Source: Bacillus sp. CGMCC 1.16541
Lineage (GTDB): Bacteria; Bacillota; Bacilli; Bacillales; Bacillaceae_H
Assembly: GCF_003184905.1 (NCBI RefSeq)
Contig: NZ_QFRU01000008.1
Span: 1 to 64,000 of the forward strand
DNA: 64,000 nt
Reading direction: 5' to 3'
Shown here piece after piece: positions 35,637 to 45,106 of the stretch (its first letter is position 1; the number at the start of each line of letters is the position of its first letter). Made by a program: the position numbers and the translations under genes. The notes under the pieces are model-generated. The model searched no databases, was not told the origin of the DNA, and saw only the letters and a program-made list of their open reading frames with translations.

Positions 35637-38600
35637 TTGAAAGAACATACATTGCTTTCATTCCTTCAAAAAGCTGATGAAGAGTTAGCGTCTGTTGGGA
35701 GAAGCATCGATGAACATATTTTTCACGATCCTCATGCGACCTTAATGAAAGGGCGCTTATTTGGTGAGTTAGTAGCGAAACTTGTATTTCAACAAGAAAA
35801 CATTGATGAATATTATCCGATGAAGCATGTAGAACGAATACATAAGCTCGATCGTGATGGATTAATTGATCATAAAATAAAAGAACGGTTCAATTGGTTA
35901 CGCGTAAACGGTAATAAGGCAGCTCACGAGGCAGATTATGGAACGATTGAGCAATCCTTAACAGCACATCGCTTTGTCTATGACTTAGGCGTATGGTACA
36001 TGGAGTCATATGGAAGCTTAGATTTTAACGCGCCTACGTATGAAATTCCAAAACCAGCCAAAGGACAGGCTGTTAATCAAAATGAATTAAATGAACTATT
36101 AACAAAAACAGTGGAGAAAACCTTACAGGAACTTTTAAGTGCTCAGCTAGGAGGATTAGAGAAAACACTTCTTGAAAAAATTGGACAAAAAGAAGTGGCA
36201 ACCACAGTCGAAGAGCAAGAGGAAGAAGTACCTGAAATAGAAAACGACGTACATGATCCAGTTGAGAACCCTGAGTCAAATAGCGACTCTTTTCAACTAG
36301 TAGACTACTTACTTAGTCATAACCTTGAAGTAATTGATAAACGTGCAAATAATGGAGCTCTTTGGGTTGTTGGAGGTTGGGAGCTAAACAACATTCTTTT
36401 TCCTTTAAAAAAGCATCGTATTTATTTTCGCTTTTCAGAAAAAGGTGGCAAAGCAACAAGGAAGCGTCCGAGCTGGTTTTTAATAGGGAACTATGCAGAG
36501 AAACCTTCTGTTCGTAGTGAAGATCAAAGTCCAGAAGGAACAGAAGAGACGTTACTAAACTCAGAAACCGAGACAGAGATTGCTATCGAGTCAAAAGTAG
36601 ATAAGACAGCAATAGAAGTAGACCTAATCATCGAGGATCAACTAGTCATTCCTGCAAGATTAATTGAAGTGGAAATAATCACGTTTTCAGCGCCAGTGTT
36701 ACAAGAATATGCTCAACAATTTCAAGTTTCGACGTTTAAACAAGTATCGCTAGCAGACTTACGACATATATACAGACGTAATAGAGAGACTTTCTCTAAG
36801 CTTTTGGTTCAACTTTGGTTTCTAGGAGTATCATTCCAGGGTGGACTTTATCAGCTCGTCAAACTTTCTCATAATCAATTGGAGACGCTATGTTTGCAGA
36901 ATGAATCGTCGCAACGTTTACCTGCGCAACTTCCTGATTACGTAAAAGGGTTGTTGAAAACATTTGGTATTGAAACGATGAAACAGTTATCTTATGTACC
37001 GGTTGCTTCATTAAAATGGATACTTGATAAAGAGTACGATACATTGGTTCGCCTTGTTCAGGAAGAAGGAACAAGCGGTGAGATCATTCAAGGGTGCAAT
37101 AATCTTGTGATGGGTCTGAAGGAAAAATTGAATGTTCACACATATGGAGAGATCCCAGAGAATCTTGAAGTGTTAAAAGATCGAATTCCTTATGTAGGAC
37201 CTAGAATGCTAGAAAAGTTCTTTGATCAATTAGTAGAAGTATGTGGAGAAAACCTTCAAGAAATTGATGATAACAGCCAAGGGAGTACAAAAGGAGAGAT
37301 CGTTTCGTTTAATGGGGAACAGTGTGAGCTTCCAGAAACGATTAAAGGCATGGCAATCGAAGTAGAGGACTATCCAAGTTGTCCAACCATTGTAGAAAAG
37401 TTACATCATCATGGAATTGCATCGTATGGAGACTTACCTATCGATTTAACCGATTTAAAAAAATTGCCGAGCGTTGGAAATAAAGCGGTTGAAAAGTTCT
37501 TTACACATGTAAAGCAAAAAGTGATGCAAGTAGAAGAACTTGTGAAAGAAGAAGAGTTGCTTCAGAGCATGAATGAAGAAGAGCTGATTCAGTATGAATT
37601 TACACGCTTTGCAACTAAATTAGCACATGCGGAACAACATAATGCTTTTGATGACATGTTCCGTTTAGATGATCGGACCATTGCGATTTTAAGGCAACGT
37701 TATAAAGGATGGTTAAAAGGGAACCGCCCTACATTAGAGGACTTAGGTCAGATGCATGGAGTGACACGGGAACGTATTCGTCAAATTATTCAAAAAGCAT
37801 CGATTAAACTTTCACAGGTTGGGCGTCGTTGGTTTGAGAGGTTAGAGCAAGCATTACGTGAGCATCAAGGAGTGCTTGATAATACGTTTTTTACAAACAG
37901 GTCATTTACCGATTATATGATGATTGAAACGTTAGAGGAGTTAGATATTCGACTAGACGTGAACCAAAAAGTGATAACGAGTAAAACACGTCAAGAAATC
38001 ATAGACGATTTGCAAATGATTTCAAAGCATGTGGAAGAAAAGTATTGCCGAAAGCTTGTTCAGAGAGATCATTTTACCGACGTTGTGAATGAAGTGATTG
38101 CATTTGTTCAATTGCCGAACGTGTTAGTTACTCACGTGATGGAGGATGCTTTTATTCTTTCAGTAAATGAGCAACATTACTTTTTAGCATCTAGTAAAAA
38201 AATTGATATTGCTGCGATGACACTAGAACAATTTCCTGAAGGCATTGAAGTATATAAAGAGTGGAAAAAACTAAATGAATTAGCAAATGAACTCATTCCA
38301 GGCCTATTTGTTGGCGAAAGGGATTTTCCAGGCATTTGTAATCGGGATGAATTTGTCGATACGGTTTATTTGTGGGGAAGAGGGACATATATTCATGAGA
38401 AGTTTGTGAATCCTCCATTTGAGCTTTTGCAAAAGATTCGTGAAAAAATGTTAACCGATTTAGAAAAACGTCCAGTATTGAGTATCGGTTCAAGTTATCA
38501 CAGATTTCAAGAACTACTTAAAGAACAAGGTGTTCCAACGGAGTATGCGCTTTATACGTTACTACGAACCTATCATGCAGATGCCTTATCTTTACCGAAA

Positions 38601-39722
38601 TTTCCAAAAGTGATGAAGGTGGGAGACGACCGCAGTATTTTAAATGTGGACATCTTAAAAGACTTTTTGAGACATCGTGAACATCCAGTAACCATTAAAG
38701 AGTTAAAAGAAGAATTTATTCAAAAAAGAGGATGGAAGTCATTCACATTGGATGTGACATTGTTTCATTCGAAGGATGTTATTCAAACTGATTTAGGTGT
38801 TCATACGTTATTGGAACGGTTTGATCATGTCACGGTTGAGATATTATCACCGATCATTCAAACCATTAAAGAACGCTTAAATGATTGGCCATCTATTCAA
38901 ATAACGGGAATTTTCAAAGAACATGAACCTTATTGCAAGGCGAATCGAATTCCAACACATTATGTGCTATATAGTTTGTTAAAAGACCGAGTGGGCGATC
39001 AATTTCAGCTTCACCGCTTCCCGCATATTGTACGTTTAGGAGAAGAAGCAGACTCAGTAACGGTCCGATCTTTAATGGAGAACTACTTGCTAGAAATGGG
39101 CTGTGAAGTATCGAGAGAAGAAATGTTGGACTGGCTTCAAAATGAAATAGGGGCACGTGAACAAATGTTTGATAGTATGTTACCCGCTTGTGAGAAGATT
39201 TACTACTATACAAGAGGTCAATTTGCGGAATTTCTACATGAAGATGTACTTGGATGGAACGAAGAAAAAGCGGCGGAGCTCACGCGTTATATAAATGAAG
39301 CTCTTCAATCTCAATTAGCTAAAAACGGTCAGCCGTTTATTGTTGTAACGGACTATCTACACGAAGACAGGTTACCATCTTTAGAAATTGATTTGCCATG
39401 GACTAGTGACTTATTAATTGATTGCTTAAAGCGAAATAATGAATTTCAACTATTTGGCTCTAAGTCTTATATCATTATGAAAAGTGAAAATGACTTAGGA
39501 ATTGAGACAAACAGTGACTTCATTACGTACCTTTTAGAAAGTGAATTTGACGGCGCTTGTAAAATAAAAGAGTTTAAAAAGCGACTAGTTGAGGTTTTGT
39601 ACTCAAAAGAAGGGCGCTTATTACATGAGGTTGAGACATTACTTGATGAAAACAATGCACCATTTGTTAAAGTCGGGGATGAATACATGTTGAAATCGTT
39701 GTTAGAGGGAGTGAATGCATAA
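35637..39722 (+). CDS. Large defence-operon protein with sigma-70 region 4-like HTH
   Basis: This 1361-aa cytoplasmic protein is a mosaic. Residues 1-125 form a helical N-terminal domain like DUF4145 (GRLFGELVAKLV, RFNWLRVNGNKAAHEADYG). About 182-218 is an acidic linker. Around 240-280 is a glycine/tryptophan motif, GALWVVGGWELNNILF. Helix-hairpin-helix-like units occur near 515 (IPYVGPRMLEKFF) and 608 (LPSVGNKAVEKFF). Near 690-715 TLEDLGQMHGVTRERIRQII is almost the sigma-70 region 4.2 recognition helix. Two similar C-terminal units lie at ~934-998 and ~1071-1138. The TTG start has AAAGGAGG 8 bases upstream; an alternative GTG is one codon earlier. Function unknown. Confidence 0.72.
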   Translation: MKEHTLLSFLQKADEELASVGRSIDEHIFHDPHATLMKGRLFGELVAKLVFQQENIDEYYPMKHVERIHKLDRDGLIDHKIKERFNWLRVNGNKAAHEADYGTIEQSLTAHRFVYDLGVWYMESYGSLDFNAPTYEIPKPAKGQAVNQNELNELLTKTVEKTLQELLSAQLGGLEKTLLEKIGQKEVATTVEEQEEEVPEIENDVHDPVENPESNSDSFQLVDYLLSHNLEVIDKRANNGALWVVGGWELNNILFPLKKHRIYFRFSEKGGKATRKRPSWFLIGNYAEKPSVRSEDQSPEGTEETLLNSETETEIAIESKVDKTAIEVDLIIEDQLVIPARLIEVEIITFSAPVLQEYAQQFQVSTFKQVSLADLRHIYRRNRETFSKLLVQLWFLGVSFQGGLYQLVKLSHNQLETLCLQNESSQRLPAQLPDYVKGLLKTFGIETMKQLSYVPVASLKWILDKEYDTLVRLVQEEGTSGEIIQGCNNLVMGLKEKLNVHTYGEIPENLEVLKDRIPYVGPRMLEKFFDQLVEVCGENLQEIDDNSQGSTKGEIVSFNGEQCELPETIKGMAIEVEDYPSCPTIVEKLHHHGIASYGDLPIDLTDLKKLPSVGNKAVEKFFTHVKQKVMQVEELVKEEELLQSMNEEELIQYEFTRFATKLAHAEQHNAFDDMFRLDDRTIAILRQRYKGWLKGNRPTLEDLGQMHGVTRERIRQIIQKASIKLSQVGRRWFERLEQALREHQGVLDNTFFTNRSFTDYMMIETLEELDIRLDVNQKVITSKTRQEIIDDLQMISKHVEEKYCRKLVQRDHFTDVVNEVIAFVQLPNVLVTHVMEDAFILSVNEQHYFLASSKKIDIAAMTLEQFPEGIEVYKEWKKLNELANELIPGLFVGERDFPGICNRDEFVDTVYLWGRGTYIHEKFVNPPFELLQKIREKMLTDLEKRPVLSIGSSYHRFQELLKEQGVPTEYALYTLLRTYHADALSLPKFPKVMKVGDDRSILNVDILKDFLRHREHPVTIKELKEEFIQKRGWKSFTLDVTLFHSKDVIQTDLGVHTLLERFDHVTVEILSPIIQTIKERLNDWPSIQITGIFKEHEPYCKANRIPTHYVLYSLLKDRVGDQFQLHRFPHIVRLGEEADSVTVRSLMENYLLEMGCEVSREEMLDWLQNEIGAREQMFDSMLPACEKIYYYTRGQFAEFLHEDVLGWNEEKAAELTRYINEALQSQLAKNGQPFIVVTDYLHEDRLPSLEIDLPWTSDLLIDCLKRNNEFQLFGSKSYIIMKSENDLGIETNSDFITYLLESEFDGACKIKEFKKRLVEVLYSKEGRLLHEVETLLDENNAPFVKVGDEYMLKSLLEGVNA

Positions 39723-39890
39723 ATGGATCAACAAAGACAACTCATTGAGCAATTAAATGCCTATATGGTAGATGAAGAGGAAGAGACGAAAGCAATCATT
39801 CAAAAAACCGTGGAGCTTGTAAGTACAAAAAAGCTCTCGGTGGATTCATTAGCGAAGAAGTTAGAAAGAGAGATTGACAAGCTAGTATAA
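39723..39890 (+). CDS. Small helical protein of the defence operon, 55 aa
   Basis: The ATG is the first base after the stop of the large protein (TAA-ATG), so translation is probably coupled. The 55-aa product is charged and helical (MDQQRQLIEQLNAYMVDEEE ... SLAKKLEREIDKLV), without membrane segments or cysteines. I recognise no family. Its tight placement between two large genes argues that it is real and part of the complex. Confidence 0.6.
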   Translation: MDQQRQLIEQLNAYMVDEEEETKAIIQKTVELVSTKKLSVDSLAKKLEREIDKLV

Positions 39891-39916
39891 CTGTGCGGAA
39901 AAGGAAGTGAAGAGTC

Positions 39917-41950
39917 ATGTTTGTACGAAAAATTACATTTGAAAATTTTCGTCAGTTTTATGGAGAGCAGCAAATTGAATTTGCCCAAGGCGTTAACGAT
40001 CGAATTGTGACTGTTATTTTAGGTGAAAATGGACGTGGGAAGACCGGGATTTACCGAGGTGTGTTGTTCGGACTATATGGTGATCGGGCACTCGAACAAG
40101 ATTCAGACGGAAAAGAAGACATTATTTTAACAAATGTAAAGAAATTAGAAGAAGATGCAAAAGGAGCTCGCCAAGGAGTGACGAGCTCTGTAACGATTGA
40201 ACTCGTACATGAAGGTACCGTGTATACGATTAAGCGAGTACTACTTGCTTATCAAGAAGAAAGCGGGAAAATTATTGAGCAAATAAAGGAAGTAAGCTTG
40301 ACTTATAAGGAGCAAGTCATTATAGATAAAGAAGAAGTACAAGCAATGGTGAATGACATGTTAGATGAACGTGTAAAAAATTACTTCTTTTTTGATGGTG
40401 AACGAATTGAACGATTGACAAGAGCATCTGACCAGCAACGTAAAGAAATTGCAGTAGGTATACGTAATTTGTTAAAAATAGATGAGTTAATCAAATCAGA
40501 AAGTGTTCTTCAACAATTAAATAAAAAATTACTATCTGATTTAGAAAAAACATCGACAGGTGATTATCAAAAAAAGCTCAAAGAACAACTAGCAAATGAT
40601 GAACAAATTGAACAGCTAAAACATGTAATAGACGAAGCGAATGATCAACTTATTGCACTAGAAACAGAGTTAACTACAATTGACGCTAAGCTATCTACAT
40701 ATAAAGAAGAGGAACAATTACTATTACTACGTAAAAGTAAGGAAGAAGTGCTTGAACAAAAGCGAGCAGAATACATGAAGGTTGTAGAGTACTTACAGCA
40801 ATTTAATGATGTACTGAGCTTAATTATGGCAAAAGACGCTTTGTATGTGGTGAAAAGTCAGTTAGAACATGTGATGAGTACGATGTCTGAAAACGATGAA
40901 ATTGATTTAGCACTTGTTCAAAAACTACTTCACGATTTAACATGCATTTGTGGAACGACGTTTCATAAAGATTCAAAGGAATACGCACAGCTGCAATCAT
41001 TAGAGAGCCGTGTTCAAAATCGCGTTGCTAAGCAAGAACATTATGTACTGTTAACAGAAATCAATCAATTAATTGGTTACTTAGATGGAAAAGAATCAGA
41101 ACTAACTCATCGTCTCGAGAATGTGCAGGCAAAACAAAAAGAAGTAGAGGGACTGCAGCAACAATTAGAACAGGTGAATAAACGACTTGCTAGCAGCGAT
41201 AGTGATGAAATTGGACAGCTTAATCAAAAGCGTACCATGACGTATGAAGAAAAAGTCCATCTTGAACATGCTCTTACATTACATGAATCTCAGTTAGATG
41301 AGCATAAACAAACGAAAGAGCAAATTGAACTTTCACTGAGAGATTTGCGAGTCAAAAGTGGCGTACATGAAAAGCTAGCCAAAAAACAAGAAGCGGTTCA
41401 AAAGTCTTTAACATGTATGAGCCAAATGATTAAAAAATTCGAGAGAAAAGTGGTAGCAGAGCTTGAACAAGCATGTACAGAAAACTTAGCTAAACTTCTA
41501 GATGAAAGTGGCCGAATGAATATCTATTCTGTTCAAGTGAAAAACGATTATTCGATTGAAGTGTTAAATAGTTATGGTCGCTCCTTCTTAGCTAACATTT
41601 CACAAGGACAACGACAAGTTCTATCGCTCAGCTTTATTACGGCACTCGCTCAAGTAGCAGGAAATTCTGCAAAGCTTGATCTTCCATTATTTATGGATAC
41701 ACCGTTTGGTCGTCTTTCTTCACAGCATGAAGAAAACTTACTGTCATTTTTACCTCAAGTCTGTTCACAGTGGGTACTCTTAGTAACAGATCGTGAATTT
41801 GGAGAGAGAGAAAGTGAACTTTTCTTACAAAATCGTTGTTGGGGGAAATTTTACATGCTAGAAAGTGTTGAACCAGGTGTCACACAAATTATTCAGCGTC
41901 CTCCTGGGATTGTTCGAAGTCGTGTATCGCAATCAGGAGGTGTTCAATAA
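39917..41950 (+). CDS. DndD-like SMC-type ATPase
   Basis: The 677-aa protein has the Rad50/SbcC-like layout of DndD. Walker A GENGRGKT is at about residues 36-43. FFFDGERIERLTRASDQ near 156 is a DndD hallmark. A long coiled coil holds a CICG pair near 344 at the hinge. The ABC signature NISQGQRQVLSLSF is near 561 and Walker B LFMDTPFGRLS near 590. In phosphorothioation systems DndD supplies ATPase activity beside DndC and DndE. Those, DndB and the desulfurase are absent here, so a DNA-sensing or DNA-handling role in defence is more likely. It has its own RBS (GGAAGTGAAG) 26 bases after the 55-aa gene. Confidence 0.85.
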   Translation: MFVRKITFENFRQFYGEQQIEFAQGVNDRIVTVILGENGRGKTGIYRGVLFGLYGDRALEQDSDGKEDIILTNVKKLEEDAKGARQGVTSSVTIELVHEGTVYTIKRVLLAYQEESGKIIEQIKEVSLTYKEQVIIDKEEVQAMVNDMLDERVKNYFFFDGERIERLTRASDQQRKEIAVGIRNLLKIDELIKSESVLQQLNKKLLSDLEKTSTGDYQKKLKEQLANDEQIEQLKHVIDEANDQLIALETELTTIDAKLSTYKEEEQLLLLRKSKEEVLEQKRAEYMKVVEYLQQFNDVLSLIMAKDALYVVKSQLEHVMSTMSENDEIDLALVQKLLHDLTCICGTTFHKDSKEYAQLQSLESRVQNRVAKQEHYVLLTEINQLIGYLDGKESELTHRLENVQAKQKEVEGLQQQLEQVNKRLASSDSDEIGQLNQKRTMTYEEKVHLEHALTLHESQLDEHKQTKEQIELSLRDLRVKSGVHEKLAKKQEAVQKSLTCMSQMIKKFERKVVAELEQACTENLAKLLDESGRMNIYSVQVKNDYSIEVLNSYGRSFLANISQGQRQVLSLSFITALAQVAGNSAKLDLPLFMDTPFGRLSSQHEENLLSFLPQVCSQWVLLVTDREFGERESELFLQNRCWGKFYMLESVEPGVTQIIQRPPGIVRSRVSQSGGVQ

Positions 41951-42396
41951 TGGAACAACCGAAAACGTCTTTACGTGTTAAAGTGCGAAAAGAGTATTTA
42001 CCATTTTACAAAGATGTCATTAAAAAGCACTTGTTTGCTCGTCACAGTGAATTCTTTACGTTATGTGCAAACATAGGCTATAAGTATGGAAAAGTAGATG
42101 AGGCGTATCGAGGAATTGAGCTTTGTCAAGCTTATACATTTACACCTTATCAGCGAACGGTTTTACAAACATTGATTTACAAAGATAAAAAGAAAATCGT
42201 TGATGACGTGACAATGTTTGAAGAAGCAGAGCAATATGCTGATGCAGGATTTCGTTATTTAGTACAACATGTTATTGCAGACGTTGTTACACAAGTAAAC
42301 GACGGGGAGTACACACTTTCCTTAGGCGAAGAACAAGAGCTTCAACTTTTACTAGCAAAGTTTGTTCAAAAAGAAATGGCAAGTGTGCCGTTTTAG
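41950..42396 (+). CDS. Dnd-associated small protein (Dnd-associated protein 4-like)
   Basis: The 148-aa protein starts on the last base of the DndD-like stop (TAATG), so the pair is translationally coupled. It is helical, with EYLPFYKDVIKKHLFARHSEFFTLCANIGYKYGK followed by a later FEEAEQYADAGFRYL. From memory this pattern resembles the small proteins annotated as Dnd system-associated protein 4, which accompany DndD-type genes. The call rests on pattern only. It is not DndE, whose short basic signature I do not see. A hairpin terminator follows. Confidence 0.55.
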   Translation: MEQPKTSLRVKVRKEYLPFYKDVIKKHLFARHSEFFTLCANIGYKYGKVDEAYRGIELCQAYTFTPYQRTVLQTLIYKDKKKIVDDVTMFEEAEQYADAGFRYLVQHVIADVVTQVNDGEYTLSLGEEQELQLLLAKFVQKEMASVPF

Positions 42397-42406
42397 TAGA
42401 AAAACG

Positions 42407-42440
42407 AAGCAGTAACTTTACCAGTTACTGCTGCTTTTCT
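42407..42440 (+). terminator. Terminator-like hairpin between the DndD module and zorA
   Basis: GCAGTAACT (42409-42417) and AGTTACTGC (42423-42431) form a 9-bp stem with loop TTACC, followed by TGCTTTTCTATG. It could separate two transcripts or lower expression of the Zorya genes relative to the upstream module. Confidence 0.7.
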
Positions 42441-42485
42441 ATGTTTTTGTCGTTGTTTATAAGTTGAATTGAAGGAGGATATACT

Positions 42486-44438
42486 TTGTATAATTTATTT
42501 GAAATGATTTTTTCCCGTATTAATGATATGGGTGTACAAGGGTTTACTAGCTATTTTTTAATTGTGCAATTAGGTGTTTTTGTATGGTTAATAGGAACAC
42601 AACTAATACGCATTCGTAGAGAAATGAATGTGATGAAACAGTTAAAAGATCCTCTTATGACAATGAATCGTAGTCAAGGACAAGAGGCAAAACAAGTCGA
42701 TTTCGCGATTAATGACTTGTTTGAAAGTATAACTGAAAAGAACTCTAAATATAAAGAATTGTGGAGTCGTTATTATACTCGTGTCACAGAAAAAAACGAT
42801 GATGAGCGCATTCGTGTTGAACCATTCTTTGGTTTTGATGTGATGCATTATCATATGGGGCATCGACCACTAATGGATGTTGGAGCAGGTATTAGTGTTA
42901 GTATCGGAGTGTTAGGAACATTTATCGGTCTTTCAGTTGGTCTTTCTGAGTTAAGTCTAGGAGATACAGATGCGTTGCGTACAGGAATTGGGAGTTTACT
43001 AGATGGAATGAAAGTTGCGTTTTTCACATCCGTATTCGGTGTATTTTTATCGCTAATTTGGATTGGATTTGATCGTTACATTAGCAGTAGATTAGATAAG
43101 GAAATCGATATCCATTCAGAGCGACTCGATTATTTATTAAGTACAGATGATGAAGAGTTATTTTTAAATCGTTTAGAAAAAATTACGCGTAGTCAAGCGG
43201 ATCATTTAAAGACGTTGTTAACGGATGCTCTTGAAAAAGCGATGATGCCAGTAGTGTCAACGATTCAAGATTCGAATCAGCACATCACAGAAGCATTTGG
43301 ACAATTAACTAATCAGTTTTCATCTCTTCAAGAAGGTATTCACGTACAGTCAAAACTATTAGAATCACAAGTTGAGTTAACAAAAAACAATAGCCAAGAT
43401 GTCACAGAACGTCTTGTTCAACAAATTACAGGTGGAACCGAAGAGACGATTGCAAACTTTAGTCATTTAATTCAAAATACACAAGGTATGCAGCAACAAA
43501 TGATGCAAACTGTACAACAAGTCGTGACGCATTTTGCTGATACAGAACAGCGTCAAGCAAACACGATGCAACGCACAGAGAAGCTATTTGAAAAGCTTTC
43601 AGATGGTTTAACAGACATGGATGAGATGAGAAAAGGGTTTAAAGAGATGTCTACATTCATTGTAGATATTCAAGGCACGTTTGAAACGGTTCAAAAAATG
43701 ACGGAACAACAAATGCCGCTTCAACAAGAAATGATGGAAAGCAATCAAGCACTAGCACAAAAATATGGCCATCTATCGGATACATTCTCACAAATGAATG
43801 AGAAAGTTGAAGGTAAATACGAGGAACTTTTACAACAAGTCGTAACCGTATCATCAACGATGTCAACGACATTCAAAGACATGACAGATCGTTTTACGAA
43901 AGCATTAGCTGTTCAGGAGCGTTCATTAACAGAATCTGATCTCTTACTCGAAAATGTCCAGGCAGTTGTGGCAGAACTTACACCACTAGCACCTGAATTA
44001 AAAGAAGTAACGGGTAATATTGCAGACTTAAAACAACAGTTGCGTGATATGCAAATCGCCCAAACGAAATTACTGCCTGAATTAGTAGAAATGCGTTCAC
44101 ATACTCATACAGTTGTTGAAGAAGCGTTAACGACGACGAAAACACATGTAACTGATATGAAAGAACAAATTGAAATGATGCAGCAAAGTTGGGTAACAAC
44201 GAAAACAGAATTTGAAGAAACACGTCAAGTTCTTTCGCAGTCTGTGAAAGAATTTAAAGATAACATCGATGCTGGTTTAAGTAAAACGTATCAACACTTT
44301 GATCAAACATTAACCGATGCTGTTAAGGGTGTAAGTGGTTTAATTAATCAATTCCAAGATACGCAAGAGGATTTTGTAGAAAGTATGAAAGATCTCAGTG
44401 ATTCAATTGAAAGAACAGCTGAAGTGATGAAAAGATGA
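42486..44438 (+). CDS. zorA: ZorA: MotA/TolQ/ExbB-type stator with long tail
   Basis: The 650-aa protein has a membrane helix near residues 20-40 and the MotA/TolQ/ExbB channel pair at about 133-160 (AGISVSIGVLGTFIGLSVGLSEL) and 172-205 (GIGSLLDGMKVAFFTSVFGVFLSLIWIGFDRY). About 430 residues of coiled coil follow. This is the ZorA build: a proton-driven stator with an intracellular tail. The TTG start has GAAGGAGG 7 bases upstream. Its end overlaps zorB by four bases. A flagellar or Tol role is unlikely because of the long tail and the neighbours. Confidence 0.88.
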   Translation: MYNLFEMIFSRINDMGVQGFTSYFLIVQLGVFVWLIGTQLIRIRREMNVMKQLKDPLMTMNRSQGQEAKQVDFAINDLFESITEKNSKYKELWSRYYTRVTEKNDDERIRVEPFFGFDVMHYHMGHRPLMDVGAGISVSIGVLGTFIGLSVGLSELSLGDTDALRTGIGSLLDGMKVAFFTSVFGVFLSLIWIGFDRYISSRLDKEIDIHSERLDYLLSTDDEELFLNRLEKITRSQADHLKTLLTDALEKAMMPVVSTIQDSNQHITEAFGQLTNQFSSLQEGIHVQSKLLESQVELTKNNSQDVTERLVQQITGGTEETIANFSHLIQNTQGMQQQMMQTVQQVVTHFADTEQRQANTMQRTEKLFEKLSDGLTDMDEMRKGFKEMSTFIVDIQGTFETVQKMTEQQMPLQQEMMESNQALAQKYGHLSDTFSQMNEKVEGKYEELLQQVVTVSSTMSTTFKDMTDRFTKALAVQERSLTESDLLLENVQAVVAELTPLAPELKEVTGNIADLKQQLRDMQIAQTKLLPELVEMRSHTHTVVEEALTTTKTHVTDMKEQIEMMQQSWVTTKTEFEETRQVLSQSVKEFKDNIDAGLSKTYQHFDQTLTDAVKGVSGLINQFQDTQEDFVESMKDLSDSIERTAEVMKR

Positions 44439-45106
44439 GATATCGTAAACGTGAAGAAGTAAACTACTGGATGTCGTACGCTGATTTAATGAGTGCCATG
44501 TTAATGATTTTTGCCCTTTTGTTAACTCTTGTTATTTTAGATTACCGTGAGTTATTAGAAGAAAAAGAAAAGCAAATTGAAGAAGTCGTAAGCGTTAAAA
44601 CCGAAATTATAAAAGCTCTAACAGAAGCGTTTGAAGAGTCAAACATGTCAATTGAAATTGATCAACAAACTGGGGCCATTCGCTTTCCTGGTAGCGTCTT
44701 GTTTGAATCGAATTCAGCTGATATTTCCCCACAAGGGAAGCTGTTTTTAAATCAATTCATTCCGCAATATTTAGGGATTTTACTACAAGATCGTTTTAAA
44801 GAAGAAATTTCATCCGTTATTATTGAAGGCCATACCGATCGAAACGGAACATACATGTACAACATGGCACTTTCACAAAACCGAGCGTACTCGGTATTAT
44901 CATATATTTATAGTCCAGAGTTCCCGAATTTCCAACAGCGTGAATTGTCAAAGTCATATATCACGGCAAATGGGCGAAGTTTTAGTCAACCGCTTAACGA
45001 CCAAAACGGTCAATACGATGAAGATCGTTCCCGACGCGTTGAGTTTTTATTCCGTCTGAAAGATGATGAGGCGATTAAAGCCATCGAAAAGTTGGTGACA
45101 GAATGA
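44435..45106 (+). CDS. zorB: ZorB: MotB/OmpA-like stator subunit
   Basis: The 223-aa protein has one membrane helix, SYADLMSAMLMIFALLLTLVIL, with Asp17 in the position of the proton-carrying Asp of MotB. A short coil and an OmpA-like peptidoglycan-binding domain follow (about 80-215: FPGSVLFESNSADISPQGK, EGHTDRNG, ALSQNRAYSVLSYI). With ZorA it would form the ion-driven motor anchored to the cell wall. It overlaps both zorA (ATGA) and zorC by four bases, so all three are translationally coupled. Confidence 0.9.
   Translation: MRYRKREEVNYWMSYADLMSAMLMIFALLLTLVILDYRELLEEKEKQIEEVVSVKTEIIKALTEAFEESNMSIEIDQQTGAIRFPGSVLFESNSADISPQGKLFLNQFIPQYLGILLQDRFKEEISSVIIEGHTDRNGTYMYNMALSQNRAYSVLSYIYSPEFPNFQQRELSKSYITANGRSFSQPLNDQNGQYDEDRSRRVEFLFRLKDDEAIKAIEKLVTE

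Noticed and set aside
35637-42396. A complete Dnd phosphorothioation system
   Set aside because: Only a DndD-like ATPase and one small associated protein are present. There is no DndC PAPS-reductase-type gene, DndB, DndE, desulfurase or DndFGH.
42486-45106. Flagellar MotAB or Tol/Exb proteins
   Set aside because: The ~430-residue coiled tail of the first protein and the overlapping ZorC/ZorD-like genes fit Zorya; no flagellar genes are nearby.
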